From Antrihabitans cavernicola (GTDB taxonomy: Bacteria > Actinomycetota > Actinomycetes > Mycobacteriales > Mycobacteriaceae), in the NCBI RefSeq assembly GCF_008297975.1, contig NZ_VLNY01000009.1, positions 62,001-126,000 on the forward strand: a stretch of 64,000 nt of DNA, given 5' to 3'. Both the position numbers and the translations under genes were made by a program. Each line of letters opens with the position of its first letter. Position 1 is the stretch's first letter. Under the pieces are notes generated by a model, which worked only from the letters and a program-made list of their open reading frames with translations, searched no databases and was not told the DNA's origin. Shown piece after piece: positions 9,750 to 18,599 of this stretch.

Positions 9750-11068
9750 TTGAGGAACCCTTCGTAGTTACGCTGCATCAACTGGCTTTCGATCTGCTTC
9801 ACGGTGTCCAACCCGACGCTCACCATGATGAGTACCGCAGTACCGCCGAACGGCAGGTTCTGCGCACCACCCGACGAGCCGATGTCGAGGAACAGGTTCG
9901 GCAGTACGGCGACGATACCCAGGTAGATCGAGCCGGGCAGAGTGATTCGACTCAGGACGTGCTGGAGGTAATCCGCCGTCGGCCTACCCGGTCGAATACC
10001 GGGAATGAAGCCGCCGAACTTCTTCATCTCGTCGGCGCGTTCCTCCGGGTTGAAGGTGATCGCGACATAGAAATACGTGAAGAAGACGATCAAGCCGAAG
10101 TAGATGGCGATATAGACGGGGTTACCCGGGTTCACCAGGTATTGCTGGATAATCTTCTGCCACCAGCTGGGATTGGCCGCGGTGTTCGAGTTGGTCAGCT
10201 GAGCAACCAAGTTCGGCAGATACAGCAGCGACGACGCGAAGATCACCGGGATGACACCGGCCTGGTTGACCTTGAGCGGCAGATAGGTCGACGACCCGCC
10301 GTACATCTTGCGGCCGACCATGCGTTTCGCGTATTGCACAGGAATGCGGCGCTGGCCTTGCTCGACGAAGACGACGGCGGTCACGATCGCGAGGGCCGCA
10401 ACACAGACCAGCCCGAAGACCAGGCCGCCGCGGCTGTCGAGGATGCCCTTGCCCTCGGACGGAATGCGCGATGCGATACCGGCGAAGATCAGCAGCGACA
10501 TGCCGTTGCCGACGCCACGCTCGGTGATCAGTTCGCCGAACCACATGACCATCGCGGCGCCGGCGGTCATGACCAGCACGATGATGATCAGGCCGAAGAT
10601 GCTCTCGTCGGCGATGATGTCTTGTTCACAGCCTTGCAGCAACTGACCGCGAGCGGCGAGGGCGACGAGGCCGGTGGCCTGCAGAATTGCCAGCGCGATC
10701 GACAGGTAGCGCGTGTACTGGGTCATCTTCGCTTGACCGGACTGGCCCTCCTTGCGGAGTTCCTCGAACCGGGGAATGACGACCGTCAGCAGCTGGACGA
10801 TGATGCTCGCCGTGATGTACGGCATGATGCCGATCGCGAAGACCGACAGGTGTAGCAGCGCGCCGCCGGAGAAGAGGTTGATCAGCTGGTAGATGCCAGC
10901 CGAATCGCCACCGGAAACCTGGTCGATACAGGCTTTGACGTTCTTGTAGTCGACGCCGGGCGACGGCAGAGCCGCGCCGAAGCGGTACAGGGCAACCAAC
11001 CCCAGCGTGAAGAGGATCTTCCGCCTCAAGTCCGGGGTCCTGAAGGCCGACACGAAGGCGGAAAGCAC
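9746..11068 (-). CDS. secY: Protein translocase subunit SecY
   Basis: The 440-aa membrane protein is the channel of the Sec translocon. It begins [32 protein letters not shown], with about ten hydrophobic segments and the conserved [22 protein letters not shown] and [12 protein letters not shown] regions of the cytoplasmic loops. Length is normal. It lies 192 bp after rplO, with a strong hairpin in the gap. Confidence 0.97.
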   Translation of the reverse strand: MLSAFVSAFRTPDLRRKILFTLGLVALYRFGAALPSPGVDYKNVKACIDQVSGGDSAGIYQLINLFSGGALLHLSVFAIGIMPYITASIIVQLLTVVIPRFEELRKEGQSGQAKMTQYTRYLSIALAILQATGLVALAARGQLLQGCEQDIIADESIFGLIIIVLVMTAGAAMVMWFGELITERGVGNGMSLLIFAGIASRIPSEGKGILDSRGGLVFGLVCVAALAIVTAVVFVEQGQRRIPVQYAKRMVGRKMYGGSSTYLPLKVNQAGVIPVIFASSLLYLPNLVAQLTNSNTAANPSWWQKIIQQYLVNPGNPVYIAIYFGLIVFFTYFYVAITFNPEERADEMKKFGGFIPGIRPGRPTADYLQHVLSRITLPGSIYLGIVAVLPNLFLDIGSSGGAQNLPFGGTAVLIMVSVGLDTVKQIESQLMQRNYEGFLK

Positions 11069-11210
11069 TAATCCTCCTGGCGAGCGACGTAACCGCGAAT
11101 CGGCTCGTTGGACTGAGCTATTCGCCGGTACGTCTGGACAGACAACTCTTGAACTCTAACAGTGGCGCCTGGTGCGCCGACCCGACGAGCTATCCGACGG
11201 TACTTGCTTC

Positions 11211-11249
11211 GATGGCCGTGCGGCAGCACAGGGCTGCCGCACGGCCATC
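11211..11249 (-). terminator. Perfect 17-bp hairpin between rplO and secY
   Basis: The arms 11211-11227 and 11233-11249 are perfectly complementary around a 5-nt loop, starting 12 bp after the rplO stop. There is no U-run downstream on the minus strand. A partial terminator that lowers secY expression relative to ribosomal proteins, or a processing site, would fit. The gap downstream (11069-11210) may also hold a secY promoter, but I could not pick one with confidence. Confidence 0.6.
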
Positions 11250-11260
11250 AGATCAAGCTG

Positions 11261-11707
11261 TCAGGCCAGCTCGGTGGTGGTGCCACCGGCTGCCGTGATC
11301 TTTTCCTTCGCGGAACCGGTGAACTTGTTCGCGGTCACCTGAACGGAGACCGTCAGTTCGCCGTCGCCCAGAACCTTCACGAGCTGGTTCTTGCGGACCG
11401 CGCCTGCTGCGACGAGTTCCTCGACACCGATCTGTCCACCCTTGGGGAACAGTCGGGCGATGTCGCCGACATTGACGACCTGGTACTCGGTACGGAACGG
11501 GTTGGTGAAGCCCTTGAGCTTCGGAAGCCGCATGTGCAGGGGCATCTGTCCACCCTCGAACGCCGCTGGCACGTTCTTACGCGCCTTGGTGCCCTTGGTA
11601 CCGCGACCCGCGGTCTTACCGCGCTTGCCACCTTCACCACGGCCGACACGGATCTTGTCGGACTTGGCACCCGGGGCAGGCTTGAGATGGTGCAACTTGA
11701 TGGTCAT
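11261..11707 (-). CDS. rplO: 50S ribosomal protein L15
   Basis: The 148-aa protein starts [20 protein letters not shown] and has the glycine-rich N-terminal arm [17 protein letters not shown] that threads into 23S rRNA. The ATG at 11707 matches the family start; the frame is open 5 codons further. It follows rpmD by one base. Confidence 0.97.
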   Translation of the reverse strand: MTIKLHHLKPAPGAKSDKIRVGRGEGGKRGKTAGRGTKGTKARKNVPAAFEGGQMPLHMRLPKLKGFTNPFRTEYQVVNVGDIARLFPKGGQIGVEELVAAGAVRKNQLVKVLGDGELTVSVQVTANKFTGSAKEKITAAGGTTTELA

Positions 11708-11708
11708 A

Positions 11709-11888
11709 TCAGACCTCCTCAACTGTCACGAGGTGGCGCACAACATTGACCAGGCCACGGTTCTGCGCGTTGTCCTCACGGACGACGGACTGGCGGATCT
11801 TGCGCAGTCCGAGAGTGCGCAGGCTGTCGCGCTGGTTCTGCTTGGTGCCGATGGTGCTCTTGATCTGGGTGACGCGAATGTCAGCCAT
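11709..11888 (-). CDS. rpmD: 50S ribosomal protein L30
   Basis: A 59-aa protein ([19 protein letters not shown] ... [12 protein letters not shown]) read directly from the sequence. Start ATG 11888 overlaps the rpsE stop by one base (TAATG). Length and the family core ([13 protein letters not shown]) are normal. Confidence 0.96.
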   Translation of the reverse strand: MADIRVTQIKSTIGTKQNQRDSLRTLGLRKIRQSVVREDNAQNRGLVNVVRHLVTVEEV

Positions 11889-12559
11889 TACTTCACACTC
11901 CCAGCTGCTGCTGCCTGTGCACGTGCACGCAGCATTCCGGCCGGTGCCACTTCCTCGACGGTGAGGCCACGGCGAGCCGCAACCTCTTCGGGGCGCTGCA
12001 GGCTCTTGAGCGCAACAACGGTGGCGTGGACGACGTTGATCGCGTTGTCGCTACCGAGCGACTTGGCGAGGATGTCGTGGATTCCCGCACATTCCAGGAC
12101 TGCACGGCATGCGCCACCGGCGATGACACCGGTACCCGGGCTGGCCGGACGCAGCATGACGACACCGGCCGCCGCCTCACCCTGAACCGGGTGGACGATG
12201 GTGGAGCCGATCATCGGGACGCGGAAGAAGCTCTTGCGAGCCTCCTCGACACCCTTCTGGATGGCGGCGGGAACTTCCTTGGCCTTGCCGTATCCGACAC
12301 CGACCAGGCCGTTGCCGTCACCCACGATGACGAGGGCGGTGAAGCTGAAGCGTCGACCACCCTTGACCACCTTGGACACACGGTTGATCGCAACGACGCG
12401 CTCGAGATGATTGCTCTTCTCGGCGGGCGCTCCGCGACCGTTGTCGCGGCCACCGCGACCCCCGCGGTTGTCGCCACCGCGGTTGTTGTTGTTATCGGTG
12501 CTTGGACCGTTTGCTCCGGCGGGTCCGCTTCCGCCGTCACGCCTTTGACGTCCCGGCAT
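11888..12559 (-). CDS. rpsE: 30S ribosomal protein S5 with Asn/Gly-rich N-terminal extension
   Basis: The core S5 (from about residue 48: [21 protein letters not shown]) is complete, with the conserved [17 protein letters not shown] and [14 protein letters not shown]. Ahead of it lie about 47 residues rich in Gly, Asn and Arg ([14 protein letters not shown], then NNNN and RGGRGGRD stretches). This extension is typical of actinobacteria but long here, giving 223 aa against 166 in E. coli. S5 helps decoding fidelity and mRNA entry. Confidence 0.96.
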   Translation of the reverse strand: MPGRQRRDGGSGPAGANGPSTDNNNNRGGDNRGGRGGRDNGRGAPAEKSNHLERVVAINRVSKVVKGGRRFSFTALVIVGDGNGLVGVGYGKAKEVPAAIQKGVEEARKSFFRVPMIGSTIVHPVQGEAAAGVVMLRPASPGTGVIAGGACRAVLECAGIHDILAKSLGSDNAINVVHATVVALKSLQRPEEVAARRGLTVEEVAPAGMLRARAQAAAAGSVK

Positions 12560-12590
12560 CAGGCTTTCCTTCCGTTCGACTTCGTGCTCA

Positions 12591-12998
12591 TTAGAATTTC
12601 AATCCGCTCTCGCGGGCCGCGTCTGCCAGGGCCGCGATGCGGCCGTGGTAGTCGTGGCCACCGCGGTCGAAGACCACGGCCTCGACGCCGGCTGCCTTGG
12701 CGCGCTCAGCGATGAGCTGACCGACCTTGGCACCCTTGGCCGACTTGTCGCCCTCGAATGCACGGACGTCGGCCTCGATGGTCGACGCTGCTGCCAGGGT
12801 GCGACCGGTCAGGTCGTCCACCAGCTGTGCATGGAGGTGGCGCGAGGAACGGTTCACGACGAGGCGCGGACGATCCGCGGTGCCGGAAACCTTCTTGCGC
12901 AAGCGGAAATGACGACGCGTCTTCGACAGACGACGCGTGGTGGACGCATCCTTGCCCAGCGGAATGCGCTTGGCTTTCTGGTTTGCAGTCTGGCTCAT
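12591..12998 (-). CDS. rplR: 50S ribosomal protein L18
   Basis: The 135-aa 5S-rRNA-binding protein. The start is placed at ATG 12998 ([17 protein letters not shown]), one base after the rplF stop; the open frame extends 14 codons into rplF but is not L18-like. The core [15 protein letters not shown] and the C-terminal [19 protein letters not shown] are complete. Confidence 0.96.
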   Translation of the reverse strand: MSQTANQKAKRIPLGKDASTTRRLSKTRRHFRLRKKVSGTADRPRLVVNRSSRHLHAQLVDDLTGRTLAAASTIEADVRAFEGDKSAKGAKVGQLIAERAKAAGVEAVVFDRGGHDYHGRIAALADAARESGLKF

Positions 12999-12999
12999 A

Positions 13000-13539
13000 T
13001 CACTTACCCGTCTTTCCGACCTTGCGGCGGATCTGCTCACCCTCGTACCGCACGCCCTTGCCCTTGTACGGGTCGGGGCGACGCAGCCTGCGGATGTTGG
13101 CCGAAATCTGGCCGACCTTCTGCTTGTCGATGCCGGAGACCGAGAACCGGGTGGGCGTCTCGACGGCGAACGTGATGCCGTCGGGTGCCTCGATCGGAAC
13201 CGGGTGGCTGTAACCGAGTGCGAACTCGAGGTCCTTGCCCTTGAGTGCGACGCGGTAACCGACGCCGTGGATCTCCATCTTCGTGGTGTAGCCCTGGGTC
13301 ACACCGGTGACCAGGTTCTGCACCAGGGTGCGGGTCAGGCCGTGCAGCGCGCGGCTGCGACGCTCGTCGTCGGGACGGGTGACGCTGATGGCGCCGCTCT
13401 CGTCCTTGGCAACGGCGATCGGCTCGGCGACGGTCAGTTCCAGGGCGCCCTTGGGGCCCTTGACCGCGACCTTCTGGCCATCGATGTTGACGTCAACGCC
13501 CGCGGGGACGGTGACAGGAAGCTTTCCAATACGCGACAT
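13000..13539 (-). CDS. rplF: 50S ribosomal protein L6
   Basis: The 179-aa protein starts [19 protein letters not shown], with both L6 repeats and the signature [21 protein letters not shown] at the end. L6 sits near the factor-binding site. It follows rpsH by 13 bp. Confidence 0.97.
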   Translation of the reverse strand: MSRIGKLPVTVPAGVDVNIDGQKVAVKGPKGALELTVAEPIAVAKDESGAISVTRPDDERRSRALHGLTRTLVQNLVTGVTQGYTTKMEIHGVGYRVALKGKDLEFALGYSHPVPIEAPDGITFAVETPTRFSVSGIDKQKVGQISANIRRLRRPDPYKGKGVRYEGEQIRRKVGKTGK

Positions 13540-13552
13540 GGTGTGGCCTCCC

Positions 13553-13951
13553 CTACCAGACGTAGGCGAGGACTTCCCCGCCTACTCCCTGCTTGGCCGC
13601 CTGACGATCGGTGAGCAGACCGGTCGACGTGGAAATGATCGCCACGCCGAGGCCGCCCAGGACCTTGGGCAGGTTGGTGGATTTCGCGTATACGCGAAGG
13701 CCGGGCTTCGAGACACGGCGCACGCCGGCGAGGCTGCGCTCGCGGCTCGGGCCGTACTTGAGGTCGACGATGAGGGTCTTGCCCACCTCGGCGTCCTCTG
13801 TGCGGAAGTCGGAGATGTAGCCCTCACGCTTCAGGATCTCGGCGATGTTCGCCTTGATCTTGCTGTGCGGAAGCTTCACCTCATCGTGGAACGCCGAGTT
13901 GGCGTTGCGCAGACGTGTCAAAAAGTCTGCAATGGGATCGGTCATGGTCAT
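13553..13951 (-). CDS. rpsH: 30S ribosomal protein S8
   Basis: The 132-aa protein starts [18 protein letters not shown] and ends LAYVW, with the RNA-binding block [20 protein letters not shown]. It is the first gene of its unit here, because rpsN is cut off from it by the YVTN gene. A promoter candidate lies about 160 bp upstream. Confidence 0.97.
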   Translation of the reverse strand: MTMTDPIADFLTRLRNANSAFHDEVKLPHSKIKANIAEILKREGYISDFRTEDAEVGKTLIVDLKYGPSRERSLAGVRRVSKPGLRVYAKSTNLPKVLGGLGVAIISTSTGLLTDRQAAKQGVGGEVLAYVW

Positions 13952-14255
13952 GGTTCGACCTCGACACCTTTCTCGTTGCGGTTCCCATTCAACATCCGCA
14001 CTTGCGCACGGATCGTGGGCCTACAACAATTCGGCTGGTCCGATCGACAGTTGCCGATCGGCATGAGTTCGTGCCACCTGCAGGCACAGCTGTGCCCAGG
14101 CAACCGCTCTAGTGTAGAGAACTCGGCGCTAGGGGCCAAATCGACTACGCCGACCGCCTCGGGTACGACGATATGTCCCGAATGACCCTTGTTACGCCGT
14201 CGATACGACGGGCGGCAGTCCGATCGACGCCGCTGCGTCGATCCGCTACCCCGAA
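13952..14255. other. Divergent intergenic region between rpsH and the YVTN gene
   Basis: These 304 bp hold no gene. They contain a minus-strand promoter candidate for rpsH (listed separately). The + strand promoter for the YVTN protein would also lie here, but no convincing -10/-35 pair was seen for it. Confidence 0.5.
14111..14139 (-). promoter_or_regulatory. Candidate promoter of the rpsH-rplF-...-map unit
   Basis: On the minus strand a -35 TTGGCC (14134-14139) and a -10 TACACT (14111-14116) lie exactly 17 bp apart. The same -35 and spacing occur before infA. Because the YVTN gene separates rpsH from rpsN, a private promoter is needed. It predicts a leader of about 150 nt. Confidence 0.5.
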
Positions 14256-15440
14256 ATGGCAAATTTTCAGCGAATTGTCTGCGTGGCAGGTTTCAGCGGA
14301 GTTAGCCTGTTTGGCGTGCAAATACGGTCGTTGTCTCTGAACTACCGCGCGGTTTTATGCCTGATGTTGACGGCAATGGTCTCTTTTGTCGGACTGCCGG
14401 CCATCGCTTCGGCCAATCCGTCCATTCCGGGAAGTTCGAGTGGTGCCGCCGGACCGATCTGGCTGCCGAATTACGGCAACGATTCGATCATTGCCATAAA
14501 CCCGGCAACCATGCAGATCGAGACGACGATTCCGAACGCCGGCGATCACCCTCTCGTGATCAAAGAAGAGACTCCTGATCACTCCAGGCTCTTCGTCGCC
14601 AACTTCGGACCGTTCTCCTCGTACATCTCGGTGATCGACGTCGCGAGCCGATCGGTCATCACGCGGATACCGACGCTGCTGGCTTCGTACTGCGTGATCC
14701 AGCTGTCGCACGACGGCCGCTATCTCTACGTGCCGACCGCGGCCTCGGTCATGCAGGTGATCGACACGCATTCACTCGCGGTCGTGCGGACGATCCCGTT
14801 GTGGCTTCCGCCGAGCATCGGTCATGTGGAGTTGTCGCCGGACGACAAGCAGTTCTACACGGTCAACTCCGCCGGGTTCGGAACGAAATACGACACCGCC
14901 AGCGGCGCACCACTCGCGCCGCCGATATTTCTCGACGGCACCGCCGGCGGCTGGGGCGCCACCAGCACTGACGGCCGAACCTTCTATTCGGTGAACTTCT
15001 TCGGCGGCGTCACAGCGGTCGACACGCAATCCTGGCGAGTGAAATACGTAATCCCGACCGCAATTTCCGACGGGCCGATTTCGGCGACACTGACCCCGGA
15101 CGGCCGACAAATCTGGATCTGCAATTACCAGGCGAACAACATCATCGTCGCCGACACTGCTACCGGAGCAATCGTGCGGACCATCCCCACGCAGGGCGGC
15201 GCCGTGTACGCGGGCTTCTCCGGTGATGGTAAGACCGCCTACATCACCACCGTGGCCGACGGCGCATGGCTGCCGGCATGGAACCCGTTGATCGGTCAGT
15301 ACTACGCGAAGGACGAGGCGTACTGGGCGACGCTGCTCAATCTCGACACATCGGTGTCCGCCTACGACATCCCGACCGGCACGTTCGGCAAATCGCTGAC
15401 GGTGAAAGGCGCATTCACCGCGGGAACGTATCCGGGATAG
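14256..15440 (+). CDS. Secreted YVTN-type beta-propeller protein
   Basis: The 394-aa product has a hydrophobic signal segment (AVLCLMLTAMVSFVGLPAIASA) followed by repeated propeller blades. Recurrent patterns are LPNYGNDSIIAINPATMQIE, VIDTHSLAVVRTIP, TPDGRQIWICNYQANNI and VADTATGAIVRTIPT. Members are surface or secreted binding proteins of mostly unknown function. ATG 14256 gives an odd ~20-residue lead; GTG 14316 (VQIRSLSLNYRAV) would give a more normal signal peptide and may be the true start. It is inserted on the opposite strand inside the spc ribosomal operon, between rpsH and rpsN, and ends in a strong bidirectional hairpin. Confidence 0.8.
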   Translation: MANFQRIVCVAGFSGVSLFGVQIRSLSLNYRAVLCLMLTAMVSFVGLPAIASANPSIPGSSSGAAGPIWLPNYGNDSIIAINPATMQIETTIPNAGDHPLVIKEETPDHSRLFVANFGPFSSYISVIDVASRSVITRIPTLLASYCVIQLSHDGRYLYVPTAASVMQVIDTHSLAVVRTIPLWLPPSIGHVELSPDDKQFYTVNSAGFGTKYDTASGAPLAPPIFLDGTAGGWGATSTDGRTFYSVNFFGGVTAVDTQSWRVKYVIPTAISDGPISATLTPDGRQIWICNYQANNIIVADTATGAIVRTIPTQGGAVYAGFSGDGKTAYITTVADGAWLPAWNPLIGQYYAKDEAYWATLLNLDTSVSAYDIPTGTFGKSLTVKGAFTAGTYPG

Positions 15441-15456
15441 CGCGACGCCCCCAACG

Positions 15457-15505
15457 ACCGAAGGTCACCTTCCCACCGTCTAACGGCAGGAAGGTGACCT
15501 TCGGT
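15457..15505. terminator. Bidirectional terminator between the YVTN gene and rpsN
   Basis: A perfect 17-bp inverted repeat (15457-15473 with 15489-15505, 15-nt loop) lies between two convergent genes, 16 bp after one stop and 13 bp from the other. TTTC follows on the + side. It should end both the YVTN and the rplN-rplX-rplE-rpsN transcripts. Confidence 0.75.
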
Positions 15506-15518
15506 TTCGCAGGTGCGC

Positions 15519-15704
15519 TTACCAGGAGCTCTTGTGCACACCCGGCAGCTCGCCGGCGTGTGCCATCTCCCGGAGGCAGATGCGGCACAAGCCGAACTTG
15601 CGGTAGACAGCGTGCGGACGACCGCACCGCTGGCAGCGCGTGTATGCGCGAACCGCGAACTTGGGCTTCTTGTTGGCCTTGTTGACCAGCGCTGTCTTCG
15701 CCAT
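15519..15704 (-). CDS. rpsN: 30S ribosomal protein S14, zinc-binding type
   Basis: The 61-aa type Z protein ([20 protein letters not shown] ... GVHKSSW) has the four zinc ligands CQRC and CRIC. It follows rplE by 2 bp and is the last gene of the rplN unit because of the insertion that follows. Confidence 0.97.
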   Translation of the reverse strand: MAKTALVNKANKKPKFAVRAYTRCQRCGRPHAVYRKFGLCRICLREMAHAGELPGVHKSSW

Positions 15705-15706
15705 GC

Positions 15707-16285
15707 TCAGTTCTCCTTGAACGGGAAGCCGAGCTGCTTGAGCAGCGCACGGCCTTCTTCGTTGTTGGTAGCCGTGGTCACGACGGTGATGTCCATACCG
15801 CGCGGCCGATCGATCTTGTCCACGTCGATTTCATGGAACATCGACTGCTCGTTGAGCCCGAACGTGTAGTTGCCGTTGCCGTCGAACTGCTTCGGCGACA
15901 GACCGCGGAAGTCCCTGATACGCGGAAGCGCAACGGAGACAAGACGATCGAGGAACTCCCACATCCGGTCGCCGCGCAGCGTGACGCGCGCGCCGATCGG
16001 CATGCCTTCGCGGAGCTTGAACTGCGCGATGGACTTACGAGCCTTGCGGATCTCGGGCTTCTGGCCGGTGATCAGGGCGAGGTCGTTGACCGCACCGTTG
16101 ATCAGCTTCGCGTCACGGGCGGCGTCGCCGACACCCATGTTCACGACAACCTTGACGACGCCGGGGATCTGCATGACGTTGGCGTAGTTGAACTCTGCGT
16201 TCAGCGCGTCCTTGATCTCGGCGCGGTAGCGCGCCTTCAGTCGAGGCTGAACCTTGGTGTTCGCTGCATTTTCTGTGGTAGTCAT
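15707..16285 (-). CDS. rplE: 50S ribosomal protein L5
   Basis: The 192-aa 5S-rRNA-binding protein has the blocks [40 protein letters not shown] and [11 protein letters not shown]. The ATG at 16285 overlaps the rplX stop by one base (TGATG) and is preferred over the TTG one codon upstream. Length is normal. Confidence 0.97.
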   Translation of the reverse strand: MTTTENAANTKVQPRLKARYRAEIKDALNAEFNYANVMQIPGVVKVVVNMGVGDAARDAKLINGAVNDLALITGQKPEIRKARKSIAQFKLREGMPIGARVTLRGDRMWEFLDRLVSVALPRIRDFRGLSPKQFDGNGNYTFGLNEQSMFHEIDVDKIDRPRGMDITVVTTATNNEEGRALLKQLGFPFKEN

Positions 16286-16599
16286 CAAATGTCCTTCCCG
16301 CTCTTACGGGAGATCCGAACCCGCTTGCCGTTGTCGTCGGTGCGGTAACCCACGCGAGTGGAGTTGCCGTCCGAGTCGACGACAGCCACGTTCGACACAT
16401 GGATCGGGGCTTCCTGGGTGACGATGCCGCCCGAGGATGCGCCGCGCTGGTTCGCAGAGACCGGTGTGTGCTTCTTGATTCGGTTCACGCCTTCGACCAG
16501 GACCTTCTCGGTCGCGGGGTAGGCCTGAATGACCTTGCCCTTCGCGCCCTTGTCCTTACCCGAGATGACGAGAACGGTGTCACCCTTGTGCACCTTCAT
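16285..16599 (-). CDS. rplX: 50S ribosomal protein L24
   Basis: The 104-aa protein starts [20 protein letters not shown] with the KOW motif. L24 starts 50S assembly. ATG 16599 overlaps the rplN stop by one base; a GTG one codon earlier is possible. A GGAGG sequence lies about 8 nt upstream. Confidence 0.96.
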   Translation of the reverse strand: MKVHKGDTVLVISGKDKGAKGKVIQAYPATEKVLVEGVNRIKKHTPVSANQRGASSGGIVTQEAPIHVSNVAVVDSDGNSTRVGYRTDDNGKRVRISRKSGKDI

Positions 16600-16967
16600 C
16601 ACAGCACCTCCGGGGCGAGCGAAACGATCTTCATGAACTTCTTCTCACGCAGCTCACGGCCGACGGGGCCGAAGATGCGGGTACCACGGGGGTCGTTGTC
16701 CGGCTTGATGAGAACGGCTGCGTTCTCGTCGAAGCGGATGTACGAACCGTCCGGGCGACGACGCTCCTTGACGGTGCGCACGATGACGGCCTTGACGACC
16801 TCACCCTTCTTGATGTTGCCGCCGGGGATGGCGTCTTTCACTGTGGCGACGATGACGTCGCCGATCCCGGCATAGCGGCGCGACGAGCCACCGAGAACGC
16901 GGATGCACAAGATTTCCTTGGCTCCCGTGTTATCAGCGACGCGCACTCGCGACTCCTGCTGAATCAC
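16599..16967 (-). CDS. rplN: 50S ribosomal protein L14
   Basis: The 122-aa protein (start GTG 16967, [19 protein letters not shown]) is complete, with the family signature around [18 protein letters not shown] good AAGGAG lies 7 nt ahead. In most bacteria rpsQ comes directly before it; here the whole siderophore locus lies in between, so the rplN unit needs its own promoter. Confidence 0.97.
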   Translation of the reverse strand: MIQQESRVRVADNTGAKEILCIRVLGGSSRRYAGIGDVIVATVKDAIPGGNIKKGEVVKAVIVRTVKERRRPDGSYIRFDENAAVLIKPDNDPRGTRIFGPVGRELREKKFMKIVSLAPEVL

Positions 16968-17279
16968 TCAATTCTCCTTGACCTGGCTTGAAGTTCGAAC
17001 CTCGACGGCACGCGTGAGCGCTGATCGAGAATTCGATGTCCGCCGGATTTCCGACCCGACGAACATGGTCATGTCACCACCCGGACAGCGCCTACCAGCG
17101 GTTTTGATGCCACCACTGAGGTTCACTGCCGAATTGCGGGCATAACGACCCGCGAGCAACCGGTCCAGCCTATGCGAAACCCCAGGTCGACACCAAATCT
17201 TGCCCTCGCGCACCGCACGAAGAAGAACCAGATAAGGTGAGCCTAACCAATCTGGCAAGCAGAACCGAAATGGGGCCCG
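16968..17279. other. Divergent region between rplN and the mbtG-like gene
   Basis: These 312 bp hold no gene. On the minus side a possible rplN promoter is TTGGTG (17191-17196), an 18-bp spacer and TAGGCT (17167-17172); this is weak. On the plus side an iron box lies 28 bp before the hydroxylase gene. This is one of the two borders of the siderophore insertion in the ribosomal operon. Confidence 0.4.
17233..17251 (+). promoter_or_regulatory. IdeR/DtxR-type iron box upstream of the mbtG-like gene
   Basis: TAAGGTGAGCCTAACCAAT matches the mycobacterial IdeR consensus TTAGGTTAGGCTAACCTAA at 14 of 19 positions (16 of 19 if A/T and G/C ambiguity in the known site is allowed). It ends 28 bp before the hydroxylase start, so iron-loaded IdeR would block transcription. 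Confidence 0.7.
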
Positions 17280-18599
17280 GTGGACACACTCCTGGTCGTC
17301 GGCGGCGGACCGAAAGCGCTCGCGGTCGCAGCGAAGGCCGCCGTCATGCGAGAACTCGGCCTGGACGCGCCGCGCGTAGTAGTCGTCGAGTCTCACGCCG
17401 TCGGCGCGAACTGGCTGGGCATCGGCGGTTGGACCGACGGTAGCCATCGGCTCGGCACCAGCCCCGAGAAGGACATCGGATTTCCGTACCGATCGAGCGT
17501 GGTCCGCGGGCACAACCATCGGATCAACGAGAAGATGCTCGGGTTCAGTTGGATCTCGTTCCTGATCGAGCACGGCAACTACGCGGAGTGGATCGACCGA
17601 GGCCGACCCAACCCGCAGCACCACCGCTGGGCCGGCTATCTGCAATGGGTTGCCCACAAGATCGAACTGGATCTCGTCATCGGCACAGCGACGGCAGCGA
17701 CACTCGACGGCGACCGCTGGGACGTGACGGTGGAAAGCGCCGACGGCACCACGACACAACTCGACGCGGATGGGCTGATGATCACCGGCCCCGGCGCAAG
17801 CGGTTCCGCCCTGAGCAGGCATCCGCGAATACTGAGCATCGCCGAGTTCTGGGACCTGGCCGGTCGACGCGAACTCCCTACCGCACTGCAGGCAGCGGTA
17901 ATCGGCGGCGGTGAGACCGCCGGCTCGGCGTTGAACGAGCTGGCACGCCACGACGCCATGACCATTTCGGTGATCTCCCCTACCGCGACGCTCTACAGCC
18001 GCGGCGAAAGCTATTTCGAGAACGCGATGTTCAGCGATCCCGCCAAATGGAGCGCGTTGAGCGTGGATCAACGACGCGACGTCATTCGCCGCACCGATCG
18101 CGGCGTCTTCTCGATTCGCGTGCTCGATTCGCTGCTCGGCGACGACCGCATCTATCACCTGCAAGGTCGAGTCACCGGCGCACATTCCAGGGGCGACTTG
18201 GTGGAACTGACGCTGCACAACGACTCGCAGCTCGAGCAGACCCACGCCTTCGATCTGGTCGTCGACGCGACAGGCGGTCAGCCGCTGTGGTTTCTCGACC
18301 TCCTGACACCCGACGCCGTCGATGCACTGGAGCTTGCGGTCGGCTGGCCGACCAGCCAGGAGCAGATCGAATCGTCGATCGGCTACGACCTCGCCGTGCA
18401 AGGTCTGACACCCAAACTCTTCCTACCGAACCTCGCGGGAGTCGCGCAGGGACCTGGTTTCCCAAATCTAAGCAGCCTGGGGCTGCTATCCGACCGCGTG
18501 CTGCGTTCACCCCGACTGAGAGCGGCGTCGGCGGCTTCAGCCGATCAGAGACACCACTTCGTCCAACGAGGCACCGCCGAGAATCGCGGTGACCGGTAG
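17280..18599 (+). CDS. mbtG: MbtG-like lysine/ornithine N-monooxygenase
   Basis: This flavoenzyme N-hydroxylates the terminal amine of Lys (or Orn) to make the hydroxamate iron ligand. The 439-aa protein has the FAD site LLVVGGGPKALAVAAKA near the N-terminus, the mycobacterial MbtG hallmark NWLGIGGWTDG, the NADPH site AVIGGGETAGSALNEL (around residue 203) and the late VVDATGG motif. Size matches M. tuberculosis MbtG. The start is GTG 17280 with GGGG 4 nt ahead. The 3' end overlaps the convergent PKS gene by 63 bp. It is under its own iron box. Lys and Orn cannot be told apart from the sequence. Confidence 0.9.
   Translation: MDTLLVVGGGPKALAVAAKAAVMRELGLDAPRVVVVESHAVGANWLGIGGWTDGSHRLGTSPEKDIGFPYRSSVVRGHNHRINEKMLGFSWISFLIEHGNYAEWIDRGRPNPQHHRWAGYLQWVAHKIELDLVIGTATAATLDGDRWDVTVESADGTTTQLDADGLMITGPGASGSALSRHPRILSIAEFWDLAGRRELPTALQAAVIGGGETAGSALNELARHDAMTISVISPTATLYSRGESYFENAMFSDPAKWSALSVDQRRDVIRRTDRGVFSIRVLDSLLGDDRIYHLQGRVTGAHSRGDLVELTLHNDSQLEQTHAFDLVVDATGGQPLWFLDLLTPDAVDALELAVGWPTSQEQIESSIGYDLAVQGLTPKLFLPNLAGVAQGPGFPNLSSLGLLSDRVLRSPRLRAASAASADQRHHFVQRGTAENRGDR

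Noticed and set aside
16968-18401. 477-aa open frame on the minus strand opposite the mbtG-like gene
   Set aside because: It is antisense to a clearly recognised hydroxylase, has no family features, and long empty frames are expected in high-GC DNA.
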